A DNA stretch of 64,000 nt from assembly GCF_016841685.1 (NCBI RefSeq), contig NZ_JAENYR010000009.1:1-64000 (forward strand), read 5' to 3'. Shown in pieces: positions 31,584 through 40,484 of the stretch (positions within the stretch are counted from its first letter, which is position 1; every line of letters starts with the position of its first letter). Made by a program: the position numbers and the translations under genes. The notes under the pieces were generated by a model. The model had not been told where the DNA came from, searched no databases, and saw only the letters and a list, made by a program, of their open reading frames with translations. This DNA comes from Thiohalomonas denitrificans. GTDB taxonomy: Bacteria > Pseudomonadota > Gammaproteobacteria > Thiohalomonadales > Thiohalomonadaceae.

Positions 31584-32992
31584 TTTTGCCGCACTTGAAT
31601 GACGCTCGGCTAGCCGAAGCCCAACGCCAGCGGTTCCTGGAAATCCTCGGAACCGACGGGCTGCTACTGGAGACCGCGGATCGCTGGACCTACGGCTACG
31701 ACAACAGCCGCCGGCATTGCACTCCTCTCGCCGTCGCTTTGCCCGCAAATGCCGTTGAAGTCGCCGCCGTCGTGGCCCTGTGTAATGAATCAAACCTGTC
31801 TCTGGTGGTGCGCGGTCGCGGCACCGGCACCGCCGGAGCCGCTGTTCCCATCGCAGGAGGGCTGGTGCTCTCCACCGAACGGCTCGATCGGATTATCCAA
31901 GTGGACCCGGACAACCGGGTCCTGGTGACGCAACCGGGGGCGACCAATCAGGCCGTCCAGCAAGCCGCCGCTGAGTATGGATTTTTCTGGCCCCCCGATC
32001 CCACCAGCGCCGCCGTCTGCACGATCGGCGGCAATCTCTCCTGCAACGCCGCCGGCCCCCGGGCCGTCAAGTACGGCACCCCGCGCGAGAATACCCTGGG
32101 TTTACGCGGCGTGACGGGGGATGGCCGGCCCCTGCGTACCGGCGTCTACACCACCAAGGGGGTGGTCGGATACGACCTTACCCGGCTGCTGCTGGGCTCC
32201 GAGGGAACCCTCGGGGTGATCACCGAGGCCACCTTGAAGCTGTCACCGCTTCCTGAAGCGCGCCGGACGCTGAGGGCCCTTTACCGGAGTACCCGAACCG
32301 CAGCCGAAGCCGTTGCCCGCATCATGGCCCAGCCGGTCACCCCCTGCGCCCTGGAGTTCATGGACGAGGGCGCCATCGGCATGATCCGCAACTACTCCAA
32401 AATCACCATTCCCGAAGAGGTCGGCGCCCTGCTGATGATCGAAGTGGACGGCCCCGCGGCTTGTATCGACCACGCCGCCGATGCGGTGGCGGAGGCTGCC
32501 CGCAACGTGGACTGTCTGGAGCTGATCGAAGCGCGTAACGCCGGGGAGATTCAGGCACTCTGGCAAATGCGTAAGGCCCTTTCACCGGCCCTGCGGAATG
32601 TAGCCCCGAAGAAGATCAATGAAGATGTGGTGGTACCCGTCTCCCGAATGCCGGACCTGATTGACGGCTTGAACGACCTGGGCCGCCACTACGGCATCAC
32701 TATCGTCAATTTCGGCCACGCGGGCAATGGCAATATCCATGTCAATCTTCTGGTCGATCCCGATGATCCGAGTCAGATGGGCGCCGCAGCCGAGTGCCTC
32801 TCCGACATCTTCGATATGGTACTGGGCCTTGATGGCACCCTGTCGGGGGAACATGGCATCGGCCTCGACAAACGCGACTATGTTGTGCGTGAGACCGACC
32901 CCGTAGCCCTCGACCTCATGCATCGCATCAAGGCCCAGTTCGACCCGCGCGGCATCCTCAATCCCGGCAAGAAACTCCCGCCACTCGAATAG
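31580..32992 (+). CDS. FAD-linked oxidase, GlcD/D-lactate dehydrogenase type
   Basis: 470 aa. An FAD_binding_4 domain (VVRGRGTGTAGAAVPIAGGLVLS; IGGNLSCNAAGPRAVKYG) precedes the C-terminal FAD oxidase domain (NFGHAGNGNIHVNLL; LSGEHGIGLDKRD). This family oxidises 2-hydroxyacids such as D-lactate or glycolate and passes electrons to the quinone pool. The substrate cannot be assigned from sequence. The TTG start overlaps the dolP stop (TTGA); no better start is visible in the conserved N-terminus. Confidence 0.9.
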   Translation: MILPHLNDARLAEAQRQRFLEILGTDGLLLETADRWTYGYDNSRRHCTPLAVALPANAVEVAAVVALCNESNLSLVVRGRGTGTAGAAVPIAGGLVLSTERLDRIIQVDPDNRVLVTQPGATNQAVQQAAAEYGFFWPPDPTSAAVCTIGGNLSCNAAGPRAVKYGTPRENTLGLRGVTGDGRPLRTGVYTTKGVVGYDLTRLLLGSEGTLGVITEATLKLSPLPEARRTLRALYRSTRTAAEAVARIMAQPVTPCALEFMDEGAIGMIRNYSKITIPEEVGALLMIEVDGPAACIDHAADAVAEAARNVDCLELIEARNAGEIQALWQMRKALSPALRNVAPKKINEDVVVPVSRMPDLIDGLNDLGRHYGITIVNFGHAGNGNIHVNLLVDPDDPSQMGAAAECLSDIFDMVLGLDGTLSGEHGIGLDKRDYVVRETDPVALDLMHRIKAQFDPRGILNPGKKLPPLE

Positions 32993-33008
32993 ACGCAAGC
33001 CAGGAAGG

Positions 33009-33086
33009 CACCGCAGAGACGCAGAGTGCGCAGAGGTTCAGAGTTTTTATTGGATTCACTCCGCGTACTCCGCGCCTCTGCGGTGC
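33009..33086. repeat. Palindromic intergenic element, ACCGCAGAGACGC type
   Basis: The left arm (GCACCGCAGAGACGCAGAG) pairs imperfectly with the right arm (CTCCGCGCCTCTGCGGTGC). It lies between the converging oxidase and sspB genes, where it could act as a bidirectional terminator-like hairpin. Related arms occur near 39140-39220, 40361-40435, 41807-42146 and 62929-62987. Confidence 0.75.
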
Positions 33087-33108
33087 AAAGCTCTTCTTCC
33101 TTTAGCCC

Positions 33109-33504
33109 CTATTTCACCACCTTGAGGCTCGGCCGTTTCGGCTTGTCACCGTCATCCCCTCCCCCGGGAGGTGATGGCGGCGGCTGATCGCCGCCCTCCT
33201 CATCCGTGAAAACCATGCCTTTGCCGTTTTCGCGGGCATAGATCGCAAGTACGGCCATAATCGGCACATTGACCTGCATCGGGCTACCGGAGAAACGGGC
33301 ATCCAGCAAGACCCAATCATTGCCCAGCTCCAGGTTTCGGACGGCCGAGGGGCTTACATTGAAAACGATCTTGCCATTTTCCACGAACTGTTTGGGGACT
33401 TCGACATTCTCCTGCTCGGCATCGATTAATAGATACGGCGTCATGCCGTTGTCGAGAATCCACTCATAGAGGGCACGCAGCAGATAGGGACGACTTGGAG
33501 TCAT
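33109..33504 (-). CDS. sspB: ClpXP adaptor SspB
   Basis: 131 aa. SspB delivers ssrA-tagged and other substrates to ClpXP. The N-terminal substrate-binding fold begins SRPYLLRALYEWILDNGMTPYLLID. A flexible Pro/Gly/Asp-rich linker leads to a C-terminal ClpX-binding tail (RPSLKVVK) as in the family. It lies 75 bp downstream of sspA in the same direction. Confidence 0.96.
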   Translation of the reverse strand: MTPSRPYLLRALYEWILDNGMTPYLLIDAEQENVEVPKQFVENGKIVFNVSPSAVRNLELGNDWVLLDARFSGSPMQVNVPIMAVLAIYARENGKGMVFTDEEGGDQPPPSPPGGGDDGDKPKRPSLKVVK

Positions 33505-33579
33505 GGCAACTCTGGATTGGGATTGGAACGAAGGATGGCGATGCGAGTGCGGGGCCGTTTGCCCCGCACCGGTCGGACT

Positions 33580-34206
33580 TCAGCTTCGAAGCTCACGCTC
33601 CGCTTCGCTGAGACTAGCCTGGAATGAATCACGCCCAAATAGCCGCTCGGCATACGCCACCAGCGGTGCCGCCTGTTTTGGCAGGCTGATGTTGTAGGCC
33701 GGCAGACGCCACAGCAGCGGTGCGAGACTGCAATCAACCAACGAAAAGTCATCCGCCATGAAAAAGGGCTTTTGCTCGAAAACGGGACTGACCACCACGA
33801 GACTGTCCCTAATTTCCTTGCGTGCCTTGACGGCCGACTTTTCGGGACCGTTTTCCAGCACATCGATGTAGCTGTAAAGATCCTTCTCGATTCGATAGAG
33901 CATCATCCGATTGTTGGCCCTGGATACCGGGTCCACAGGCATCAGTGGCGGATGAGGAAAACGCTCGTCCAGATACTCCATAATGATCTGGGAATGGTAA
34001 AGCACCAGATCACGGTCCACCAGCGTGGGAACCGAGTTGTAAGGATTCAGGTCGATCAGGTCTTCTGGAAGGTTATTGAGATCAACGTTGACGATATCGA
34101 CATTGATCCCCTTCTCCGCGAGGACGATTCTCACCCGATGACTGTAAATGTCATTGTCACCGGAAAAAAGCGTCATAACGGAACGTCGGTTGGCGACCAC
34201 CCCCAT
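33580..34206 (-). CDS. sspA: Stringent starvation protein A SspA
   Basis: 208 aa. It has a glutathione-S-transferase-like fold starting MTLFSGDNDIYSHRVRIVLAEKG; SspA binds RNA polymerase and affects stationary-phase and stress transcription. The N-terminal MGVVANRRSVMTLFSG is typical of the family and AAGGAG lies upstream of ATG 34206. It is the middle gene of a petABC-sspA-sspB string, as in Pseudomonas. Confidence 0.96.
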   Translation of the reverse strand: MGVVANRRSVMTLFSGDNDIYSHRVRIVLAEKGINVDIVNVDLNNLPEDLIDLNPYNSVPTLVDRDLVLYHSQIIMEYLDERFPHPPLMPVDPVSRANNRMMLYRIEKDLYSYIDVLENGPEKSAVKARKEIRDSLVVVSPVFEQKPFFMADDFSLVDCSLAPLLWRLPAYNISLPKQAAPLVAYAERLFGRDSFQASLSEAERELRS

Positions 34207-34235
34207 GGGAAGTTCTCCTTGCTATCAAACGAACG

Positions 34236-34262
34236 GGGGTTTGGGCTATGGGCCCAAACCCC
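34236..34262 (-). terminator. Strong hairpin between petC and sspA
   Basis: A perfect 11-bp stem (GGGGTTTGGGC / GCCCAAACCCC) with a 5-nt loop lies 30 bp before the sspA start. The downstream sequence (CGTTCGTTTG) has only a weak T-run, so a partial terminator or attenuator is more likely than a full stop. A second stem (GGGCCGGT/ACCGGCCC) lies at about 34307-34337. Confidence 0.5.
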
Positions 34263-34347
34263 TGGGTCAACCAATATATGCGGCGCGCCGCTTTCAAGAA
34301 AACCACGGGCCGGTCAGGCAGTATAGCACACCGGCCCCCACCCGGCG

Positions 34348-35082
34348 TCAGTGGATGTCGCGCCAGTACTCCTTCTTCAACAGATAAGCGAAAACGAAGA
34401 ACACGCCCAGGAAGCCCAATACCCACCAGCCGAGACGTTCACGCTCGGTACGGATCGGTTCCGCTATGTAGACCATGAAGTTCGTCAGGTCAGCGGCGGC
34501 ACGGTCGTACTCGGCCTCGGTCATGCTGCCCTCGGTAACCTGTTGGTAGCCGGTGATTACCTGGGTCTCCTGATCGCCGTGAACCACCGTCTCCAGGACG
34601 GGTTTCTTCAGACCCTCCAACTCCCACAGCGCATGCGGCATGCCGACATCCGGAAAAACGGCATTATTGACGCCAAACGGCCGCGAATCATCGACATAAA
34701 AGCTACGGAAATAGGTGTAGAGGTAGTCCGCACCCCGGGCCCGGGCCAGCACCGAGAGGTCCGGCGGTGCCGTGCCGAACCAGGTTTCGGCCTGGTCCTC
34801 AGGCATAGCCACGTTCATGGTTTCGCCCACCTTGTCAGTGGTGAACATCAGATTCTCCCGGACCTGCTCGTCACTCATTTCCAGGTCCCGAGCCATGCGG
34901 TTAAAACGCATGTACTGGGCCGAGTGGCAGCTCAGACAGTAGTTGGCGAACAACTGGGCACCCCGCTGCAGGGAGGCCTTGTCATGCAAGTCGACGGGGG
35001 CCTTGTCCAACTGGACACCACCGGCTGCGATGGTCAGTCCGGGCAGCGCCGCGATCAGTAGTGCATAGATAAACTTTTTCAT
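34348..35082 (-). CDS. petC: Cytochrome c1 of the bc1 complex
   Basis: 244 aa. A signal peptide (MKKFIYALLIAALPGLTIAA) is followed by the haem c motif CLSCH (Cys49, Cys52, His53) and a C-terminal membrane anchor (WWVLGFLGVFFVFAYLL). It takes electrons from the Rieske protein and passes them to soluble cytochrome c. The ATG at 35082 overlaps the petB stop by four bases; the longer open frame above it lies inside petB. Confidence 0.96.
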   Translation of the reverse strand: MKKFIYALLIAALPGLTIAAGGVQLDKAPVDLHDKASLQRGAQLFANYCLSCHSAQYMRFNRMARDLEMSDEQVRENLMFTTDKVGETMNVAMPEDQAETWFGTAPPDLSVLARARGADYLYTYFRSFYVDDSRPFGVNNAVFPDVGMPHALWELEGLKKPVLETVVHGDQETQVITGYQQVTEGSMTEAEYDRAAADLTNFMVYIAEPIRTERERLGWWVLGFLGVFFVFAYLLKKEYWRDIH

Positions 35083-36299
35083 TGCGTCACCCTTTCCGGA
35101 ACCGGCTTGTTCTTTTCCATCTTCGTGTAGATGGGCATCAGCAGGAAGAACGCGAAGTAGATAGCCGTCGCAACCTGGGCGATAAACGTTTTGACCGGCG
35201 ATGGCGCCTCCATACCCAGGTAACCCAGCACGACGAAGGCAATCACAAACAGGGTCAGCATCACCTTGTACTGCCAGCCACGATAGCGGATGGACTTGAC
35301 CGGGTTGCGATCGAGCCATGGCAGGAAGAACAGTATGACCACTGCGGCACCCATGGTGACCACACCCAGGAACTTGTCGGGAATGGCGCGCAGGATGGCG
35401 TAGAACGGCGTGAAGTACCAGACCGGCGCGATATGCAGCGGAGTCTTCAGCGGGTCGGCCGGCTCGAAGTTGGCGTGCTCAAGGAAATAACCGCCCATCT
35501 CCGGCACGAAGAACACCACAATGGAGAAGAACATCAGGAAAACGACGACGCCGACAATGTCCTTGACCGTGTAGTAAGGGTGGAACGGAATGCCATCTTT
35601 CGGGATGCCGTTCTCGTCCTTGTTCTTCTTGATTTCCACGCCGTCGGGGTTGTTGGAGCCGACTTCGTGCAGGGCAAGGACATGGGCCACGACCAAGGCA
35701 ACCAGTACGAACGGCACTGCGATGACATGGAAAGCAAAGAAGCGGTTCAGGGTAACGTCGGAAATCACGAAGTCACCACGAATCCACAGCGACAGCTCAT
35801 CGCCTACCACCGGAATCGCCCCGAACAGGGAGACGATCACCTGGGCGCCCCAATAGGACATCTGTCCCCAAGGCAGCAGATAACCGAAGAAGGCCTCGGC
35901 CATCAGCGCCAGGTAGATCAGCATGCCGAAGATCCACAGCAGTTCCCGTGGCTGCTTGTATGAGCCGTAAATCAGCCCGCGGAACATGTGCAGATAGACA
36001 ACAATGAAGAAGGCCGAGGCACCGGTGGAGTGCATGTAGCGGATCAACCAACCCCAGTTCACGTCGCGCATGATGTACTCGACAGAACTGAAGGCAAAAG
36101 CTGCGTCCGGCTTGTAACTCATGGTCAGAAAGATGCCGGTGACAATCTGGAGCACCAGCACCAGCAGGGCGAGAGAGCCGAAGAAGTACCAGAAGTTGAA
36201 ATTCTTCGGTGCATAGTATTCGGAAAGGTGCTCTTTCCACATTTTGGAGGCCGGGAAGCGGTCATCGACCCAGCCCATTACGCTGTTCATGACGCTCAT
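35079..36299 (-). CDS. petB: Cytochrome b of the bc1 complex
   Basis: 406 aa with eight or more membrane helices. Haem ligands lie in the helices with GWLIRYMHSTGASAFF and RFFAFHVIAVPF; the Qo motif appears as PEMGG in place of PEWY-type sequences of mitochondria, with the surrounding region modified. It oxidises ubiquinol and pumps protons via the Q cycle. It shares one base with petA and four with petC. Confidence 0.97.
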   Translation of the reverse strand: MSVMNSVMGWVDDRFPASKMWKEHLSEYYAPKNFNFWYFFGSLALLVLVLQIVTGIFLTMSYKPDAAFAFSSVEYIMRDVNWGWLIRYMHSTGASAFFIVVYLHMFRGLIYGSYKQPRELLWIFGMLIYLALMAEAFFGYLLPWGQMSYWGAQVIVSLFGAIPVVGDELSLWIRGDFVISDVTLNRFFAFHVIAVPFVLVALVVAHVLALHEVGSNNPDGVEIKKNKDENGIPKDGIPFHPYYTVKDIVGVVVFLMFFSIVVFFVPEMGGYFLEHANFEPADPLKTPLHIAPVWYFTPFYAILRAIPDKFLGVVTMGAAVVILFFLPWLDRNPVKSIRYRGWQYKVMLTLFVIAFVVLGYLGMEAPSPVKTFIAQVATAIYFAFFLLMPIYTKMEKNKPVPERVTQ

Positions 36300-36895
36300 C
36301 AGGCGGCTCCTTTATCTTCACCCACCAGGATTCGGGTGTCGCTCAGGTATTTGTGCGGCGGCACCTCGAGGTTCAACGGCGCCGGCACACCCGAGTACAC
36401 GCGACCAGCCAGGTCAAACTTGGAACCGTGGCAGGGACAGAAAAAGCCACCCCTCCAGTCGCTCCCCAAATCGGCCGGTGCGATCTCCGGACGGTAGCTG
36501 GGCGCACAACCGAGGTGCGTGCAAATGCCGATCAGGACCAGGTACTCCGGCTTAATGGAGCGCTGCGGATTCTGGGCATACTCCGGCTGCTGCGGCTGCT
36601 CGGATGCCGGGTCACGCAGCTTCTCGTCCATGGACGGCAGGTCGTCGAGGTTGCGCTCGCTCCGGCGAACGATCCAGACCGGCTTGCCGCGCCACTCGTA
36701 CGTCACCATTTGACCCGGCTCGAGCTTGCTTATATCGGCTTCAACCGGGGCACCGGCCGCCTGGGCACGCGCGCTCGGCTGCATGGAAATTACAAAAGGG
36801 GCAGCTACAAAACCTACACCCACTGCACCCGCGCCTGCGGTAACAGTGGTGAGGAACCGGCGCCGACCCCTGTCTACACCTTCAGTGCTCATCAA
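36299..36895 (-). CDS. petA: Rieske iron-sulfur subunit of the bc1 complex
   Basis: 198 aa. A twin-arginine signal anchor (GRRRFLTTVTAG) leads into the membrane helix. The [2Fe-2S] ligands are Cys125 and His127 in CTHLGC and Cys153 and His156 in CPCHG; the disulfide cysteines are Cys130 and Cys155. petA is the first gene of the petABC operon. The next ATG one codon in is an alternative start. Confidence 0.97.
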   Translation of the reverse strand: MMSTEGVDRGRRRFLTTVTAGAGAVGVGFVAAPFVISMQPSARAQAAGAPVEADISKLEPGQMVTYEWRGKPVWIVRRSERNLDDLPSMDEKLRDPASEQPQQPEYAQNPQRSIKPEYLVLIGICTHLGCAPSYRPEIAPADLGSDWRGGFFCPCHGSKFDLAGRVYSGVPAPLNLEVPPHKYLSDTRILVGEDKGAA

Positions 36896-37095
36896 GCCTC
36901 TCCCACTCGCTGGAAAGTTCAGTTAATCAACTCAACGCAAAAAACCACCCACCTTAGGCGAGCGGTCAAGAAAATAGTAATATTCTGTAATTGAGCAAAA
37001 CCAACACGCATTTTCCCCCATCGTCTAAATAAAGGTCAAGCTGGGAGGTACCTCCATGGGGGGGGAGTCCGTGGGTGGTCGGCTTTCCAGCGCAC
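36896..37095. promoter_or_regulatory. Intergenic region upstream of petABC
   Basis: An AT-rich segment at about 36965-37035 is the likely place for the petABC promoter. TTGCTC and TATTTT lie 16 bp apart on the minus strand, a weak match. GGAGGTACCTCC at 37044-37055 is a perfect 12-bp palindrome. No gene is supported. Confidence 0.35.
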
Positions 37096-37845
37096 TCAGA
37101 CCGGATTCGGTACCTCGATAAAGTGGTGCTCAATCCGGAATTGTTCTGCCAGATGGCCGCCAAGGGCCTGGACCCCGTAGCGTTCGGTGGCATGGTGCCC
37201 GGCAGCGAAATAATCGATGCCGAGTTCACGCGCAGTATGCACCGTCGGTTCCGAAATCTCACCGCTTATGAATGCATCCAGCCCCAGAGCGGCAGCGTCG
37301 GCCAAAAAACCTTGAGCCGCACCGGAACACCAACCAATGCGTTCAAGCGGCCGTTCCGCGCCCCGGATATGCAAGGGAGCGCGCTCCAGGGTGCTTTCCA
37401 GCCGCCGGGCCAGTTCAATGGAGGAAACGGCCTTTTCCAGAACGGCGAAACGGGCCAAATTGTCACGCCCGAAATATCCGGTGGTCTCCAGCCCCAATAA
37501 CGCTCCCAGGCGGGCGTTGTTCCCGAGTTCCGGATGTCCGTCGAGGGGAAGATGGTAACCGATAAGGCTGATTCCGGCATCGATCAGGCATCGAAGTCGT
37601 TCGTATTTCATGCCGATCACCCGCGGGTCTTCGCCTTTCCAGAAGTAGCCGTGATGGACAAGCAGGGCGTCCGCCCCCACGTGTGCAGCCCGCTCCACCA
37701 ATTCGCGGCTGGCGGTGACGCCGGAAACCAGGGTGTTAACCTCCTCCCGGCCCTGGACTTGCAGCCCGTTGGGGCAGTAGTCCTGGTACTCATCGATCGC
37801 CAGCAGATCATCGGTATAGGTGACAATATCGCTGAGTCGGGCCAT
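37096..37845 (-). CDS. Nif3-like dinuclear metal-centre protein
   Basis: 249 aa. Nif3/YbgI proteins form hexamers with a dinuclear metal site; their activity is debated. Metal-ligand regions LVHHGYFW, GYHLPLDGHPELGNNARLG and the C-terminal GHHATERYGVQALGGHL are present. GGAGGAG lies just before ATG 37845. The gene is convergent with nothing and divergent from the DegS-like gene; a Nif3-algW neighbourhood also occurs in Pseudomonas. Confidence 0.93.
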   Translation of the reverse strand: MARLSDIVTYTDDLLAIDEYQDYCPNGLQVQGREEVNTLVSGVTASRELVERAAHVGADALLVHHGYFWKGEDPRVIGMKYERLRCLIDAGISLIGYHLPLDGHPELGNNARLGALLGLETTGYFGRDNLARFAVLEKAVSSIELARRLESTLERAPLHIRGAERPLERIGWCSGAAQGFLADAAALGLDAFISGEISEPTVHTARELGIDYFAAGHHATERYGVQALGGHLAEQFRIEHHFIEVPNPV

Positions 37846-37966
37846 GGTTAACTCCTCCCTCCAGGTTTTCACCCTGTCTTGGGGTCAAAACGGGGTTGTC
37901 GAATGCAGTGGTTATTTGCCGAAGAGGCGTTAGACTGTGGAGCTCACGTCCCAATGGGAGCCGCTC

Positions 37967-39133
37967 ATGAAGGGCTATAAACCGCTGTTATTCCTGTTCC
38001 AGTCGATTACCGTGGGGCTGGCTGCCGCCTTTGTGGTCCTGCTCTGGCGTCCGGAGCTACTGGAAAACGGTATGGTGGTGGAGATCGTCGAAAGCACCAC
38101 TTCGGCCGCCGTTTCTCCCGCAAGCGGCCCGGTTTCCTATGCGGACGCCGTCGCCCGCGCTGCCCCCGCTGTAGTCAACATCTATACGCGCAAGATCGCA
38201 ACGGACGATGCCCATGGCATGTTCGACGATCCCATATTCCGTCACTTTTTCGGTGACAGTCTCCAGTTCCCGCCTCAGGAACGCCGGGAGTCGTCGCTCG
38301 GCTCCGGCGTCATCGTCAACGCGCGTGGCTATGTGCTGACGAACAATCATGTCATCGAGGACGCTGATACCATTCGTGTAGCCCTGCGGGACGGGCGCAA
38401 GGCGGAAGCCGAAGTGGTCGGCGCCGATCCGGAAGCGGACCTGGCCGTACTCAAAATTGCCCTTGAAGACCTGCCGACCATAACACTGGGGCGCTCCGAG
38501 GAGCTTCAAGTGGGCGATGTCGTACTGGCCATTGGTAATCCGTTTGGTGTGGGTCAGACCGTCACGCTCGGAATCGCCAGTGCTACCGGACGCAACCAAC
38601 TGGGCATCAATACCTTCGAAAATTTCATTCAGACAGACGCGGCCATTAACCCGGGCAACTCCGGCGGCGCCCTCATAACCGCCACCGGCGAATTGGTCGG
38701 TATCAATACCGCCATCTTCTCCCGGACCGGCGGCTCCCAGGGGATCGGCTTCGCCATTCCCATGACGCTCGCCAAGGGCAGTATGACTCAGATCATCGAG
38801 ACCGGCCACGTCTCTCGCGGCTGGTTGGGAATCGAGATCCAGGAGATCACGGCCGAACTGGCGGAATCCTTCGGGCTGGAGAGTGAAGAGGGTGTCATTA
38901 TTGCCGGCGTGCTACGCGACGGACCGGCCTATCGCTCCGGTCTGAGGCCGGGGGATGTGGTGACCCGGATCGGGGGCGAGTCGGTCGCCGATCTGCGCGA
39001 CGCACTGAACACCATCACCCGGGCACGTCCGGGCGATAATCTTCTCGTCCGGGGAACTCGGGATGGTCAGCCCTTCGAGTTAGAAACGGAAGTCGCCGAA
39101 CGGCCCGTACAGAGCGCGTCCCCGAAGGGGTAA
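37967..39133 (+). CDS. HtrA-family periplasmic serine protease, DegS/AlgW type
   Basis: 388 aa. One N-terminal membrane helix (about 7-25) anchors a trypsin-like domain with catalytic His in LTNNHVIED, Asp in DPEADLAVLKI and Ser in NPGNSGGALI. A single PDZ domain follows. One PDZ plus a membrane anchor is the DegS/AlgW pattern, which senses misfolded outer-membrane proteins and starts RseA/MucA cleavage. The position next to hisC-hisD-hisG also matches algW of Pseudomonas. Confidence 0.93.
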   Translation: MKGYKPLLFLFQSITVGLAAAFVVLLWRPELLENGMVVEIVESTTSAAVSPASGPVSYADAVARAAPAVVNIYTRKIATDDAHGMFDDPIFRHFFGDSLQFPPQERRESSLGSGVIVNARGYVLTNNHVIEDADTIRVALRDGRKAEAEVVGADPEADLAVLKIALEDLPTITLGRSEELQVGDVVLAIGNPFGVGQTVTLGIASATGRNQLGINTFENFIQTDAAINPGNSGGALITATGELVGINTAIFSRTGGSQGIGFAIPMTLAKGSMTQIIETGHVSRGWLGIEIQEITAELAESFGLESEEGVIIAGVLRDGPAYRSGLRPGDVVTRIGGESVADLRDALNTITRARPGDNLLVRGTRDGQPFELETEVAERPVQSASPKG

Positions 39134-39138
39134 GCCAC

Positions 39139-39222
39139 AAAAGCCACAGCATTTCGCCGCAAAGGCGACCGCAAAGCATCCGAGGGCTCAACTCTGTATC
39201 CTCCGCACCTCTGCGGTGCATC
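39139..39222. repeat. Imperfect palindromic element, CGCAAAG type
   Basis: CCGCAAAGGCGACCGCAAAGC on the left and CCTCCGCACCTCTGCGGTGC on the right resemble diverged arms of the ACCGCAAAGRCGC family found elsewhere in the window. It separates the converging protease and hisC genes. Confidence 0.5.
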
Positions 39223-39230
39223 ATCGTCGT

Positions 39231-40310
39231 TTACCCGAGGCTCTCCCGCAGGGCTGTCAGGAAAGCGTTGTTTTCCTCCGGTGTACCGATGGTCACCCGC
39301 AGGCAGCCGGCGAGCGCCCCGCCGGCACGGTTCAGGTTTTTGATGAGAACGCCCCGCGCCTGCAAACCCGCGAATACCGCATCGGCATCCCCTGCCACAC
39401 GCAAGAGGATAAAGTTGGCCGCTGAGGGATAGGGTGTGACGCCCCCGATATCACCCAGCGTCGAGGCCAGCCGGTCCCGCTCCTGGCGAATACGGGCGGT
39501 TTGTTCATCCAGCACCGCTACATGACGGAGCGCGAATTCGCCACTGGCCTGGGTCAGAACATTGATATTGTAGGGCAGGCGAACCTTGTCGAGTTCACTG
39601 ATCCACTCCCGCGGGCCCGCCAGGAATCCCAGACGAAGGCCCGCCAGTCCCAGCTTGGAGACGGTGCGCATCACCAGCAGGTTGTCATACTGTCCGAGGC
39701 GGCCCATGAAGCTCTGTTCGGCAAAGGCGTGATAGGCCTCATCGACCACCACCAGTCCGGGCGCGGCCCTGATAATCGCAACCATATCCTCTTCAGCGAA
39801 AAGATTGCCCGTCGGGTTATTCGGGTAAGCCAGATAGACGATGGCGGGCTGATGTTCATCGATGGCCTTCAGCATCGCGTCCCGATCGAGGCCAAAATCC
39901 TTCTCCCGCAGCGGCACTCCCACATAATCCATTCCGGTGAAGGTGGCGATCATCCGGTACATCACGAACCCGGGTTCGGGGGCCAGTACGGTCCGCCCCG
40001 GTCCGCCCAGCGCCAGAGCCAGCATCTGGATGATCTCATCCGAGCCATTGCCGAGCAGCAGGTCCATCCCCGCCGGCACATCCATCGTGGCCCGCAAACG
40101 ATCGGTCAGCTGGCGCGCCTTTGCATCCGGATAGCGGTTGAGCGGCACATCGCGTAACGCGTGCAGCCACTCCTCCAGGAGTTCCGGCGGCAGGGTGTAG
40201 GGGTTTTCCATGGCGTCCAGCTTGATCAGCCTGCCGGGATCCGGCACCGGATAGGCATTGATTGCCCGAATCTCGGGCCGCACCCACTTTTCGATGAGTT
40301 CTTTTTTCAT
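39231..40310 (-). CDS. hisC: Histidinol-phosphate aminotransferase HisC
   Basis: 359 aa. HisC is a PLP-dependent class II aminotransferase of histidine synthesis. The internal-aldimine lysine is in MRTVSKLGLAGLRLGF, and the earlier LLGNGSDEIIQML and YPNNPTGN motifs are typical. The ATG at 40310 gives the family-like N-terminus MKKELIEKWVRPEIRAI. No clear ribosome-binding site precedes it because palindromic repeats begin within 15 bp. Confidence 0.95.
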   Translation of the reverse strand: MKKELIEKWVRPEIRAINAYPVPDPGRLIKLDAMENPYTLPPELLEEWLHALRDVPLNRYPDAKARQLTDRLRATMDVPAGMDLLLGNGSDEIIQMLALALGGPGRTVLAPEPGFVMYRMIATFTGMDYVGVPLREKDFGLDRDAMLKAIDEHQPAIVYLAYPNNPTGNLFAEEDMVAIIRAAPGLVVVDEAYHAFAEQSFMGRLGQYDNLLVMRTVSKLGLAGLRLGFLAGPREWISELDKVRLPYNINVLTQASGEFALRHVAVLDEQTARIRQERDRLASTLGDIGGVTPYPSAANFILLRVAGDADAVFAGLQARGVLIKNLNRAGGALAGCLRVTIGTPEENNAFLTALRESLG

Positions 40311-40322
40311 AACGTCGGTTTT

Positions 40323-40484
40323 AACCACGGGGAACACGGGGACTTCTGATCTGAATTGTTCGCCGCAGAGTACGCAGAGAATGAATTTTCTTGAGCCGTT
40401 TTCTCTGTGCCCTCTGCGTCTCTGCGGTTACCCATAAAACGTTCGGATCAATTCCCCGTGTTCCCCGTGCACCCCGTGGTTAAT
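40323..40484. repeat. Nested palindrome: ACGGGG-type outer arms around a CGCAGAG-type inner hairpin
   Basis: The outer arms TTAACCACGGGGAACACGGG (left) and CCCGTGTTCCCCGTGCACCC (right, continuing CGTGGTTAA) pair with each other. Between them the inner arms GCCGCAGAGTACGCAGAG and CTCTGCGTCTCTGCGG pair separately. This fills the whole hisD-hisC gap, so one palindrome appears to be inserted in the other. Confidence 0.75.
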
